45,196 nucleotides of DNA from Collinsella sp. (lineage in GTDB: Bacteria > Actinomycetota > Coriobacteriia > Coriobacteriales > Coriobacteriaceae): assembly GCA_031294825.1 (NCBI GenBank), contig JAUMPM010000024.1, forward strand, positions 1 to 45,196, read 5' to 3'. Both the position numbers and the translations under genes were made by a program. The notes under the pieces are model-generated. The model saw only the letters and a program-made list of their open reading frames with translations. It searched no databases and had not been told where the DNA came from. The stretch's first letter is position 1; every line of letters starts with the position of its first letter. Below, piece after piece: positions 8,756 through 17,397 of this stretch.

Positions 8756-9748
8756 ATGGATTCGAATCTCAAACAGCTGCTCTATACGCATACCGAGACC
8801 GAAGAGTGGCATCGCACACATCCGGGAGAGCTCAGCCCGCGATATAACAGGGTGGAAACCACAACCATTAACGGCGAAGAGGTCTATCTGTTTGATTGGA
8901 AAGAAACTCTCGACGAAAACCCCGTGGGCCTTATCAAGGAGTCGCGCTTTACCGATATTCCTCCTCATATCAATCGGGATATGGAGCTTAACTACGTGTA
9001 CGACGGCGTCTGCACGTTTATCGTCAACGGACGGCGACTACTCCTTAAAAAGGGCGACGTGCTCATTTGCAACACCGGCGTAGTCAGAAGCGTTCCATAC
9101 GTTAAGGGCGAACATGATATCGTCATTTCGATCGTCTTCAAAAAAGAAATGTTCGATTCGTTGTTCCTGGGCCAGCTACCCGGCGCGTCACCATTAACGA
9201 ATCTTCTATTTGATTTTGTGTCCAAAAACCGCGAGGCCCGAAAATATCTCATTCTTCCAGAGGAATACGCCCGACATGCGCGACGCCTCATCGAGATGCT
9301 CTTTATCGAATATCACTTTAAAGATGCCTATTCCAATGAACTCATGAGGCACCTCGCCGTCAGCCTATTCCTTGTTCTCATTCGAGGACTGTACCGACGC
9401 TCCGCAACTGATAACCAGGCGATCATGTCGGACGAACGCATCGTGTCGATTCTGAATCATATTGAGCGAAGCTACGGCGACTGCACACTCGAAAGCATTG
9501 CGAGCGATACGGGTTATAGCACCAGCTATCTCAGCAGCTTGATCAAGCAAAAAACCGGCAAAACGTTTTCGCAAATCAAGCTCAACCAGCAGCTCACAGA
9601 GGCGGCATATCTTCTCAATAACACCGAGCGCAGCGTGCAGTATGTAGCCCGAAAAGTCGGCATCTCCAACATGTCATTCTTTTACTCAAAATTTAAAGAA
9701 GCATTCGGCGAAACGCCAGGTGCGTTCAGGACGCATCGGTCTAATTAA
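8756..9748 (+). CDS. AraC-family transcriptional regulator
   Basis: Length 330 aa. Residues about 40-125 form a cupin-like sensing domain (HINRDMELNYVYDG, RLLLKKGDVLICN). Residues about 225-328 carry the two helix-turn-helix motifs of the AraC family, including CTLESIASDTGYSTSYLSSL and the C-terminal VQYVARKVGISNMSFFYSKF followed by FGETPGAFR. It is divergent from the beta-glucoside enzyme and transporter genes, so it most likely activates them when the sugar or its phosphate is present; this role is inferred from position. ATG 8756 has TGGAG at good spacing. It converges with the CPBP gene, with 8 bases between the stops. Confidence 0.9.
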   Translation: MDSNLKQLLYTHTETEEWHRTHPGELSPRYNRVETTTINGEEVYLFDWKETLDENPVGLIKESRFTDIPPHINRDMELNYVYDGVCTFIVNGRRLLLKKGDVLICNTGVVRSVPYVKGEHDIVISIVFKKEMFDSLFLGQLPGASPLTNLLFDFVSKNREARKYLILPEEYARHARRLIEMLFIEYHFKDAYSNELMRHLAVSLFLVLIRGLYRRSATDNQAIMSDERIVSILNHIERSYGDCTLESIASDTGYSTSYLSSLIKQKTGKTFSQIKLNQQLTEAAYLLNNTERSVQYVARKVGISNMSFFYSKFKEAFGETPGAFRTHRSN

Positions 9749-9756
9749 AGGCGTTA

Positions 9757-10671
9757 TTACTCAGACCGATCAGCTTCGCGCGACACGGGAATGCGCAATC
9801 GAAGCAGCGAGCGCATCGCCTCTACCAGCACAAAGCCGGCGATGCCAACCGTGACCACAACGTCGAGCGGTGTGCCCACAAACCACAGCAGCCCCATGAG
9901 ATACGACCCGGCATTAAACGCAAAGTGCAGCAGAATCGTGTAGCGAAGCTTTCCGGTGGTCACGAGTACCCAACCAAAAATGAGGCCGGCAGCGCCCGCG
10001 TAGCAGCCCTGCACCCAGTTCATGTGCATAAAGCCGAAGACCGCCGCCTGCAGCACGATTGCCGCGGCGACGCCCCAGGTACTCGGGGCCGCCCAGGGCA
10101 CTATGGCGCCGTCCTGCGCGTTCGCGCGGCGCCGGCGCTTCCAGAACGAACGGCACTGTGGATTAAACGCACGCAGCGAAAACTCAAAGATGATGCCGCG
10201 CACCAGGAGCTCTTCGCAAAACGGAGCGCCGAGCACTGTGGTCAGGACGGCGAGATAGCTGGTGTCGCCCATGCCTGTTTCCTCGACAAGTTCACTGTAA
10301 TCGGCCGCGACCTCGGGCAACAATGACAGTACGGCGTCGGTCACGTAGCCAACGACCACCTGCAGTGCCAAGCCGATCACGATAACGCAGGCAATGCGCT
10401 TCCACGCGCTACGCACTCCCCCGCCAAGCGGACGCTCACCTTGCCAGCGCGCGATAAACGACCGCGGCCACAAATAACGCCACCATAGCAGCGCCATCAA
10501 AAACGACGCCGTCTGAGCGACGGCTTGAAACCATTGAATATCGAGGTTGTCGATCGGGAAACCCGTCAGCGCCGACACGATGTCCAGCACGGAGAACAAA
10601 ACCATGCTCAGGACAATATCGGCAGCGACGACGCCAAAACAGGCAAGCGCCCAAACCAGCGCATTGAGCAT
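9757..10671 (-). CDS. CPBP-family intramembrane metalloprotease
   Basis: Polytopic membrane protein of 304 aa with about eight hydrophobic segments. The CPBP/CAAX-protease active-site motifs are present: EE-x3-R in CEELLVRG, the His of FGFMHMNW, and HFAFN near the C-terminus. Relatives process prenylated or hydrophobic peptides or give immunity to bacteriocins; the substrate here is unknown. Between the first and second motifs is a basic insertion (SFWKRRRRANAQ). I start at ATG 10671 because GGGAGGAGG lies five bases before it. The GGGGAC repeat (10691-10721) and the antitoxin gene lie directly upstream on the same strand. Confidence 0.85.
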   Translation of the reverse strand: MLNALVWALACFGVVAADIVLSMVLFSVLDIVSALTGFPIDNLDIQWFQAVAQTASFLMALLWWRYLWPRSFIARWQGERPLGGGVRSAWKRIACVIVIGLALQVVVGYVTDAVLSLLPEVAADYSELVEETGMGDTSYLAVLTTVLGAPFCEELLVRGIIFEFSLRAFNPQCRSFWKRRRRANAQDGAIVPWAAPSTWGVAAAIVLQAAVFGFMHMNWVQGCYAGAAGLIFGWVLVTTGKLRYTILLHFAFNAGSYLMGLLWFVGTPLDVVVTVGIAGFVLVEAMRSLLRLRIPVSREADRSE

Positions 10672-10690
10672 GCCGACCTCCTCCCAACGA

Positions 10691-10721
10691 CTAGTCATTG
10701 GGGACGTTCTTCAACGACTAG
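10691..10721. repeat. AGTCATTGGGGACGTTC palindrome (copy 1)
   Basis: CTAGTCATT and AACGACTAG form near-complementary ends around GGGGACGTTCTTC. A second copy with the same core is at 36860-36886. It is followed by a GTTGGGGACAG variant at 10722-10732. The unit contains the stop codon of the antitoxin gene and lies just before the CPBP ribosome binding site. Confidence 0.65.
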
Positions 10722-10916
10722 CTGTTGGGGACAGTCTTTGCCAAAGGCCCCGCTGGGCGAAATGTCGAACGGAAAGGTGCCGCAGCGATTGAAGGCGGCA
10801 ATAAACATGCGGATGGCGTTGGACGGCGTAGTGCCCACGAGCTGGGTTGCCGCCGCGAAGGCCGCCTTTTCCTCGGGCAAGACCTTCGCGACAACCGGGG
10901 TCATGTGTTCTGCCAT
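10695..10916 (-). CDS. RelB/DinJ-type antitoxin, orphan, with repeat-derived tail
   Basis: A small protein of 73 aa. Residues 8-55 match the ribbon-helix-helix DNA-binding domain of RelB/DinJ antitoxins (VVAKVLPEEKAAFAAATQL, GTTPSNAIRMFIAAF, PFDIS). Such proteins repress their own promoter and neutralise a RelE/YafQ toxin through a C-terminal tail. Here the last 12 or so residues (CPQQLVVEERPQ) are read from the GGGGAC repeat at 10691-10735, so the normal toxin-binding tail seems lost. No toxin gene follows; the next gene is the CPBP protease. ATG 10916 has AAGGAAG before it. It may be a decayed module or a stand-alone regulator. Confidence 0.7.
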   Translation of the reverse strand: MAEHMTPVVAKVLPEEKAAFAAATQLVGTTPSNAIRMFIAAFNRCGTFPFDISPSGAFGKDCPQQLVVEERPQ

Positions 10917-11026
10917 GGCGCTTCCTTTTTGAAACGACGGTGGTGCGGATGGATGCGGGCCACGCGGCTGGGCGACGGGCTGTGAAGGCAACCCGATTGG
11001 CCCGCATCTGGAGTTTGTTCTACGGC

Positions 11027-11056
11027 GTTGGTATTACTTGGTATTTCTAAGTATTA
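11027..11056 (-). promoter_or_regulatory. Three 10-bp direct repeats upstream of the antitoxin gene
   Basis: On the minus strand three back-to-back 10-mers read TAATACTTAG, AAATACCAAG and TAATACCAAC. A further GGTATGGTATTC lies just upstream (11069-11080). One repeat per helical turn is what a ribbon-helix-helix repressor array would use, and such antitoxins are usually autoregulated. The distance to the start codon is about 110 bases, so the link is tentative. Confidence 0.35.
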
Positions 11057-11131
11057 CCCCGCAGATAGAATACCATACCCGACCCCATGGGGACGGAGAA
11101 AAAACGGATCAATTTGTTGCTGAGTAAGTCT

Positions 11132-12508
11132 TTAGAGTGTGATGATGTCCGAGATATCGAGGGCCTGAGCGTCGGAGACGTCATGTGTGGCGAGCAAGAG
11201 CGTGCGGCCGTCGAGCAGGTCGAGCACGACCTTGGTCGTCGCATCGCGCGCGGCGGCATCCAGGCCGGTAAAGGGCTCGTCAAGAATCACCGCGCCGCCC
11301 GGGCACAACAGGGCGCGGGCGATCTCGACACGGCGGCGCTGCCCGCCCGAAAGCTCGGCCACGCGAGCGTGCACATCGACCCCCGGCACCAGCAGGCGCA
11401 ACAGGGCCGCAGCACTCGAGGCGTCCACGCGTCCATCGGTGCACACCAGCACATTATCCAAGGCAGAAGCGTCCTCGACCAGGCGCACATCCTGAAACAC
11501 CATGGAGCACGGTGCGCACTCCCCCGCCGCCAGCGCAAGCAACGTCGACTTGCCCACGCCCGAAGCGCCCATCACACAGGTGCGTCCACCAGCGGGCACA
11601 TGAAGCACCAGCCCGTCGAGCGCCGGCGCCCAAGGCGCGCGATCGCCCACGGCAAGCGCAAGCTCCGCTGCAGCACCATCGCTCGCAGCCCCTGTACGCC
11701 CGCGCAGTCCATGCCCATGCGCTCGCACGGCAGTTCGCCACGCCACGGGCCCCGAAGCCCGCAGCAACCACACCAGCACGCGCTCGCATGCCCACGACGC
11801 CGCCACGACCAGCACGGTCCACGCCAGCAGGTCAGCCGTCTCGATAAGCAGCTTCGCCTGATAGATGCGCTCGCCTACGGTGCCCACCGCCATGCCGATA
11901 AGCTCGGCTGCCACGCCGGCCTTCCAGCTCATGCCAATCACGGCACGGGCGCACGAAAGCGCAAACGGCAGGACTTCGCACCAGGTATGGGCGCAAAACA
12001 GTCGCCAGCCCCGCACGCCGTGCAGGCGAAACATCTGCTCCAGCGGCTTATCCACTTGTGCCAAGCCCTCGACCAGCGAGAAATATACGCCCGGCAGTGC
12101 CATCAAAAAGACTGCCGCGATGCTCACGCGCGCCGATCCCAGCCAAATGAGCAGCAGGACCACCACGCAGGCAACCGGCGTCGCCTTAACAAACGAAAGC
12201 GCCGGAGCAACCAGGTGCGCAAACGCCCGCGAACGTGACGAAATCTCGGCCAGCACGCCACCACACACCGCGGCAAGCGCCAGCCCGCCCAATATCCGCG
12301 CGCCCGAGCCCGCCAAAATCGCCCAGGTACCGCCATCGCACACCAGGCGCAGCAGCGCCACCACAACAGCACCCGGCCCCGGCAAGATCAGTGGCTGCGC
12401 CACAAGACCCGCTACCAGCACCCACACGGCAAGCCAAAAGGCGGCGACGGCACCTGCTGCCGTCACCGCCTTCATACGCTCTGTCATTTGTCGAGCAAAC
12501 GCACGCAC
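11132..12508 (-). CDS. Fused ABC importer: permease + ATPase in one chain
   Basis: Length 458 aa. Residues 1 to about 250 are a TauC/SsuC-type permease with five or six helices and the coupling-loop pattern GVRGWRLFCAHTWCEVLPFA. Residues about 270-458 are an ATPase with Walker A GASGVGKST, Q-loop MVFQD, signature LSGGQRRR, Walker B AVILDEPF and switch His in ATHD. In the nitrate/taurine/thiamine-precursor importer family these parts are normally separate proteins. The ATPase is short: the segment between Walker A and the Q-loop is only about 12 residues. GTG 12508 has GGAG six bases before it and lies 3 bases after the stop of the solute-binding gene. The substrate is unknown. Confidence 0.85.
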   Translation of the reverse strand: MRAFARQMTERMKAVTAAGAVAAFWLAVWVLVAGLVAQPLILPGPGAVVVALLRLVCDGGTWAILAGSGARILGGLALAAVCGGVLAEISSRSRAFAHLVAPALSFVKATPVACVVVLLLIWLGSARVSIAAVFLMALPGVYFSLVEGLAQVDKPLEQMFRLHGVRGWRLFCAHTWCEVLPFALSCARAVIGMSWKAGVAAELIGMAVGTVGERIYQAKLLIETADLLAWTVLVVAASWACERVLVWLLRASGPVAWRTAVRAHGHGLRGRTGAASDGAAAELALAVGDRAPWAPALDGLVLHVPAGGRTCVMGASGVGKSTLLALAAGECAPCSMVFQDVRLVEDASALDNVLVCTDGRVDASSAAALLRLLVPGVDVHARVAELSGGQRRRVEIARALLCPGGAVILDEPFTGLDAAARDATTKVVLDLLDGRTLLLATHDVSDAQALDISDIITL

Positions 12509-12511
12509 GGG

Positions 12512-13567
12512 CTACTCCATGTAGTAGAAATCGTCAGCCGGAAGTTTACCACCCACGGCGCTCGCGTCCGCGTCGGACAGCACCTGCAGATACCCACTAA
12601 GTGCCGCCTTCACATCCTTGCCCGTCTGGCACACGAGCATGCACCCGGGAATCGCCTTCTCGGCAATCGTGGCGTTATCCACGATGCCCGCATCGACCAC
12701 GGCCTGCGCCCAGTCCGCCGGCGCCGCGTTCACGGCCTCAACGCTCGCAACATGGCAGCTCAGGAATTCCGCCACGGCCTCGGGATGCTCCTCGGCAAAG
12801 GCACGGCGCACCACGGTCACGCCCGTCAGCAGGCGCGAACCCGTGTCACCTGCCAGCTCATCCCACACATCGGTCAGACTTACCGGAGCCGACAGCCTGC
12901 CTTCGCTCTTTGCGATGGCAGCGGTCTTGAACGGCTCGGGCAGCACGCCCACGGCAGAAGGATCGGCAAGCAGGGCCGACAGCACCTCGGTGGGCTCGCT
13001 CTTAAACTCAAGCGCCACCTGGCCGGCCAGGCCCGCGCGCCCCAGCAGGTAGTTCATGACGTACTCCGGCGTGGTGCCCTTGCCCGTCATATAGACGGTA
13101 TGGCCCGCCAAATCGCCAAACGAGGTCACACTCGCGTCGCCCGTCACAACGTTCAGCACGCCCAGCGTGTTGATGCCGATGACCTGCACCGCGCCCTCAG
13201 TCTTGTTATAGAGCACGCTCGCCACGTTGGCGGGCACCAGGGCAATGTCGATATCGCCCTGAATGACCTTGGGCACAATCTCATCGGCGGCAGTATTGAT
13301 CGCAAAGTCGAACTCATTGTCCGTCTCGCCATCGACTGCCCGGTCCATAAACTGCACCAGACCAATCGAGGTCGGCCCCTTGAGCGAGGCGACGCGCACC
13401 TCGACCGGCTCTGCAGCAGCACCGGCGCCGTCCGTGGCAGCCGAGCCCGCGGCGGACCCGGCACCGGCAGCCCCGCCGCCACAGCCCGCGAGTGCGAGCG
13501 ACAGCGCACCCGCGGCAAGCGCCGAGGCAAACCCCCGGCGCGACATCTCAAAATCAAACGCGCGCAT
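12512..13567 (-). CDS. Solute-binding lipoprotein, NMT1/THI5-SsuA-like
   Basis: Secreted lipoprotein of 351 aa. The N-terminus has a basic start with SRRGF, a hydrophobic core and the lipobox LALAGC, then an Ala/Gly/Ser linker. The mature part fits the family of binding proteins for nitrate, sulfonates and thiamine precursors: GPTSIGLVQFMD, INTAADEIVPKVIQGDIDIAL, and YMTGKGTTPEYVMNYLL. It should hand its ligand to the fused permease-ATPase encoded 3 bases downstream. The start ATG 13567 overlaps the hydrogenase stop region by a few bases; GTG 13576 is possible but too close to GAGGGG. Placement behind a hydrogenase gene is unusual, and the ligand cannot be told. Confidence 0.85.
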   Translation of the reverse strand: MRAFDFEMSRRGFASALAAGALSLALAGCGGGAAGAGSAAGSAATDGAGAAAEPVEVRVASLKGPTSIGLVQFMDRAVDGETDNEFDFAINTAADEIVPKVIQGDIDIALVPANVASVLYNKTEGAVQVIGINTLGVLNVVTGDASVTSFGDLAGHTVYMTGKGTTPEYVMNYLLGRAGLAGQVALEFKSEPTEVLSALLADPSAVGVLPEPFKTAAIAKSEGRLSAPVSLTDVWDELAGDTGSRLLTGVTVVRRAFAEEHPEAVAEFLSCHVASVEAVNAAPADWAQAVVDAGIVDNATIAEKAIPGCMLVCQTGKDVKAALSGYLQVLSDADASAVGGKLPADDFYYME

Positions 13568-13569
13568 CG

Positions 13570-15381
13570 CTAGCACGTCCCCTCGTTAGGCATCGTCCAT
13601 GCGTGATGGTCGGTATGCAGCAGCTCCTCAGCCAGCGGCGAGAGCGGCTCGCCCAAGAACTCGCGGTAGCACGCCTGGACATCGGGATTCTCGTGCGAGA
13701 AACGAATGTCCGCAGCGGCATCCAGGCCCCAGAGCACCTGGCCACGCTCGGCTGCCAGCTCGCAGCCGTCGTGGATGGGCTGACCGCCGCCACCGACGCA
13801 GCCGCCCGGGCACGCCATAACCTCAACGAAATCATAGCTCACGCGGCCGTCGCGAATCGCGTCGAGCAGACGGGCAGCGTTGCCCAGCCCGTGTGCCACG
13901 GCGACGCGCACCTTGGTGCCATCGATATCGGCCACGGCCTCCTTCCAGCCGTCCAGGCCGCGCACATCGGTAAAGAAGTCGGCGTCGGGGTTCTTGCCCG
14001 TCACCAGGTAATAGGCCGAGCGCACGGCGGCCTCCATCACGCCGCCCGTGGCGCCAAAGATCACACCCGCACCCGTGCCAAAGCCCAGCGGCGTATCGAG
14101 CGGCTCCTCAACTAGCGTATCCACGCTCACGTGGCTCGCGCGGATCATGCGCACCATCTCGCGCACCGTCAGCGCAACGTCCACATCGGGCGCACCGCCC
14201 TCGCCCACCATGCTCGGCAGCGCACACTCGGCCTTCTTTGCCGTGCACGGCATCACGGACACCACGAACAGACGCTCGGGCTCCACGCCCAGCACCTTGG
14301 CGTAGTACGTCTTGGCAATAGCGCCGAACATCTGCTGCGGCGACTTGGACGTGGACAGGCTGTCGACAAACTCCGGATAGCGCGCCTTCACAAAGCGCAC
14401 CCAGCCCGGGCAGCAGCTCGTAAACATGGGCCAGCCGCGGCTGTCGCCCTCGCCCTTGGCGGCGGCACCCAGGCGCTCGAGCAGCTCGGAGCCCTCCTCC
14501 ATAATGGTGAGGTCGGCCGAGAAATCGGTATCGAACACGTACTCAAAGCCAACGCGGCGCAGCGCGCAAGCCAGGCGCTCAACGGTAGCCTCCTCGCGAG
14601 ATATGCCGAGCTCCTCGCCCCAGGCGCTGCGCACGGCCGGCGCAATCTGCACCAGCACGATCTTGTCGGGATCGGCGAGAGCATCGAACACGGTCTCGGT
14701 ATCGTCGCGCTCGCGCAGTGCGCCCGTCGGGCAATGCGTTATGCACTGGCCGCACGCGACGCAATCGGTCTTGCCGATCGGCGCGCGCCCGCGGGTACCC
14801 ACGGCGGTATGCGTGGCGCGGTTGGTCAGGTCCCAAATCCCTAGCCCCTGCACGCTCTCGCACACCTTGATACAGCGCATGCATTTAATGCACTTGTCGT
14901 TTTCGCGGATGATGGGAAAATCGAAATCCCAGCCCTCGCCCGCCAAATGCCTTTGATACGGCAGATAGAAAATGCCCAGGTCGTTGGCGATGGTCTGCAG
15001 GTTGCAGTTGCCGCTGCGCACGCAGCTCGTGCACTGCGAATCGTGCTGGGACAGCAGCAGCTGCACGTTGGTGCGGCGCGCCTCGCGGGCTTTGGGGCTG
15101 TTAGTGTGGACCACCATGCCGTCGAGCACGTAGTTGTTGCAGGCGGCAACCAGCTGGTCGCAGCCCTCGACCTCGACCACGCACACGCGGCAGCCGCCGA
15201 TCTCGTTCAGATCGCGCAGGTAGCACAGGGTGGGAATCTGGATGCCGACGGACTTGGCCGCGTTCAGGATCGTGGTGTGCTCGGGTACCACGACTTCGCA
15301 TTTATCGATAATGAGCCTGACCATGTTGTGCACTCCGTTTTCGCTGTTGTCGCCGACGGTGGTTTTGTTGAGCTCTACCAT
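13570..15381 (-). CDS. [FeFe] hydrogenase catalytic subunit
   Basis: Length 603 aa. Domain order: N-terminal 2Fe-2S domain (Cys in IPTLCYL, GGCRVC, AACNN), a His/Cys-ligated 4Fe-4S site (HDSQCTSCVRSGNC), two 4Fe-4S clusters (CIKCMRCIKVC and CVACGQCITHCPTGA), then the H-cluster domain. All three H-cluster motifs are intact: TSCCPGW near 321, MPCTAKKAE near 376, and EVMACPGGCVGGGGQP near 517-532. It should interconvert protons and H2 in the cytoplasm, exchanging electrons with the flavoprotein encoded just upstream. ATG 15381 overlaps the previous stop (ATGGTAG) and follows GGGAGGAA; ATG 15324 (584 aa) also has GGAG at 8 bases and begins like classic relatives, so either may be used. Maturases HydEFG are not in this window. 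Confidence 0.95.
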   Translation of the reverse strand: MVELNKTTVGDNSENGVHNMVRLIIDKCEVVVPEHTTILNAAKSVGIQIPTLCYLRDLNEIGGCRVCVVEVEGCDQLVAACNNYVLDGMVVHTNSPKAREARRTNVQLLLSQHDSQCTSCVRSGNCNLQTIANDLGIFYLPYQRHLAGEGWDFDFPIIRENDKCIKCMRCIKVCESVQGLGIWDLTNRATHTAVGTRGRAPIGKTDCVACGQCITHCPTGALRERDDTETVFDALADPDKIVLVQIAPAVRSAWGEELGISREEATVERLACALRRVGFEYVFDTDFSADLTIMEEGSELLERLGAAAKGEGDSRGWPMFTSCCPGWVRFVKARYPEFVDSLSTSKSPQQMFGAIAKTYYAKVLGVEPERLFVVSVMPCTAKKAECALPSMVGEGGAPDVDVALTVREMVRMIRASHVSVDTLVEEPLDTPLGFGTGAGVIFGATGGVMEAAVRSAYYLVTGKNPDADFFTDVRGLDGWKEAVADIDGTKVRVAVAHGLGNAARLLDAIRDGRVSYDFVEVMACPGGCVGGGGQPIHDGCELAAERGQVLWGLDAAADIRFSHENPDVQACYREFLGEPLSPLAEELLHTDHHAWTMPNEGTC

Positions 15382-17207
15382 TCCAGGTTCCTCCCTCCGC
15401 GGAACGCGCCAAAGCCAAAGTGGTCGCAACGCAGGCAGCGGCTTGCCTCCTGGCGAGCCTCCTCCTCGGTAAGGCCCTGCTCGACCAGATTCCAATCGTG
15501 AATACGCTCGCCGGCCTCGCGCTCACCCAGCTCGCAGCGGCCGCACTCATGCTTGCCCTTAAACTGGACGGTCGGCAGCTCAACCTCGAGCTTGATCTTG
15601 TGGTCGAAACCAAGGTAGCGGTCGATGTTTGCCGAAGCCACGCGGCCGGCATTGATGGCTCGGATGACGGTGGCGGGGCCGGTCTGGCAGTCACCGCCGC
15701 TAAAGAGGCCATCGAAGTTGGGCACGGCGCCGTCCGAATCGGTGACGATGCAGCCCCACTTGCAGGCAATGCCCATGTCCTCAAACGGCTTGGAATCGAT
15801 GTCCTGTCCAATGGCAACGAACACGCGCTCGCAGGGAATGACCTGCTCGGGCGTGGCGGCGGCACGCGGGGCCGGGCGCCCGCGGCGGGGCTCGCCGATA
15901 ATCTGCGGCTGTACGCGCAGGCCGCTCACGCGTCCGTCCTCGCCCGTCTCAATACCGAGCGGGGCCGTGAGCTCCAGAACCTCGCAGCCCTCGGCCTGGG
16001 CACCGGCAATCTCGGCGTCCTGGGCCGTCATATCGCAGATGCGGCGGCGGTAGACAATGCTCACCTTTTCGGCACCACAGCGCACGGCAGAGCGGGCCAC
16101 GTCCATGGCCACCTTGCCGCCGCCGATGACGCACACGCGCTGGCCGCTCAGGTCGGGCAGCTCGTCGTCTCCAATGGCACGCAGCATCTTGACGGCCGAC
16201 TCCACGCCGGGCGCCTCTTCGCCCGGAAGGCCGAGCTTCTTATCGCTGTGGGCACCGATGGCCAGGTAGACGGCATCGAACTCGTCGCGCAGGCGGGTGA
16301 GCTCCTCGCCGCTCACGGAGTGGTCGAGTTCCACGTCGATGCCGGCGCTCAAGATCCAGTCGATCTCGGCCTGCAGGCGCTCGCGCGGCAGACGATAGCT
16401 GGGGATGCCGTAACGCAGCATGCCGCCCAGGTGGTGGCGCTGCTCAAAAATGGTCACCTTATGGCCCATCACGGCCAGGTAGTAGGCGCAGGAAAGGCCG
16501 GCCGGACCGCCGCCGATCACGGCGATGCGCTTACCGGTGTTGTCCACTACATGCGGCTTATGGTCGTTGAGGTCACTGTGTTCAACGGCAAAGCGCTTGA
16601 GGGCGAGGATGTTCATGGGGTCGTCGACCATGCCGCGGCGGCAATGCATCTCGCAGGGATGCTCGCACACCAGGCCACAGACGAGCGGTAGCGGGTTGTT
16701 CTTGCGGATGACCTTGACGGCGTCGGCATAACGGCCTGCCTCGACGAGCGAGATGTAACCAGGAATGTCGACGTGCGCCGGGCAGCCCGAGACACACGGG
16801 ACGCGAGCCTCGCGGTCAAAGCCGCAGGAGTGCTCGCGGATGTGGTGCTCAAAATCGTCGCGGAAGCCGCGAATGGCCGTGAGTGCCATGGCGCCAGCTT
16901 CGTAGCCGATGGCGCAGTCGCTCGAAAGGTAGATGGTGCGGGCCGTGCGCTCAATCAAGTTGAGCGTGGACTCGTCGGCGCGGCCCTCGAGCACATCGGC
17001 GAGCAGGTCGCTCAGCGCGCTCAGGCCCACGCGGCAGGGCGTGCACTTGCCGCAGCTCTGGGTGGAGCACAGGTTGACGAGCGCCGCCGTAAACTCGACG
17101 GGGCACGGGGCGAGTGAACTCACCGCCAGACGACGTCCGAGTGCATCGTGCAGGTCGTCCATGACGGCCTGAGCGTGGCTGCGTTCCATTACGTGCAGTC
17201 GAGCCAT
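15375..17207 (-). CDS. NuoF-tail / GltD-like NAD(P)H oxidoreductase fusion
   Basis: Length 610 aa. Residues about 20-125 match only the C-terminal 4Fe-4S part of NuoF/HydB (STQSCGKCTPCRVG, then DCAIGYEAG); the FMN and NADH domain of NuoF is absent. Next comes a GltD-type N-terminal Cys motif (CVSGCPAHVDIPGYI, CGLVCEHPCEMHC), an FAD site (GGGPAGLSCAYYLA), an NAD(P)-binding site (VCVIGGGKVAMDVARSA) and the closing GGDCQTGPATVIRAI. A final Cys pair (CGRC, CLRC) follows. It overlaps the hydrogenase gene by 7 bases, so it most likely links NAD(P)H to the hydrogenase. Similar fusions occur in electron-bifurcating complexes, but a NuoE-like partner is missing here. ATG 17207 follows AGAGGGG. Confidence 0.88.
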   Translation of the reverse strand: MARLHVMERSHAQAVMDDLHDALGRRLAVSSLAPCPVEFTAALVNLCSTQSCGKCTPCRVGLSALSDLLADVLEGRADESTLNLIERTARTIYLSSDCAIGYEAGAMALTAIRGFRDDFEHHIREHSCGFDREARVPCVSGCPAHVDIPGYISLVEAGRYADAVKVIRKNNPLPLVCGLVCEHPCEMHCRRGMVDDPMNILALKRFAVEHSDLNDHKPHVVDNTGKRIAVIGGGPAGLSCAYYLAVMGHKVTIFEQRHHLGGMLRYGIPSYRLPRERLQAEIDWILSAGIDVELDHSVSGEELTRLRDEFDAVYLAIGAHSDKKLGLPGEEAPGVESAVKMLRAIGDDELPDLSGQRVCVIGGGKVAMDVARSAVRCGAEKVSIVYRRRICDMTAQDAEIAGAQAEGCEVLELTAPLGIETGEDGRVSGLRVQPQIIGEPRRGRPAPRAAATPEQVIPCERVFVAIGQDIDSKPFEDMGIACKWGCIVTDSDGAVPNFDGLFSGGDCQTGPATVIRAINAGRVASANIDRYLGFDHKIKLEVELPTVQFKGKHECGRCELGEREAGERIHDWNLVEQGLTEEEARQEASRCLRCDHFGFGAFRGGRNLEW

Positions 17208-17397
17208 AAGATCCCCTCTCACATGGCAGCCCGGAGGCGAGGCCGGGCGAAATTGCTACACGCACAACACTGACCTATAAAGTTGTTAGGTCTCCACGCA
17301 GTTCGGCAGGCGGTATGAAATGTCACCATCAGCGGTGAAAATGAACATTATCGCAGATAAATGCCATATTTGATAAAACGCGTTACCAAACGACAAT

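Noticed and set aside
11087..12238. A 383-codon open frame on the plus strand
   Set aside because: It is opposite the fused ABC gene, is His/Arg/Gln-rich and lacks a ribosome binding site.
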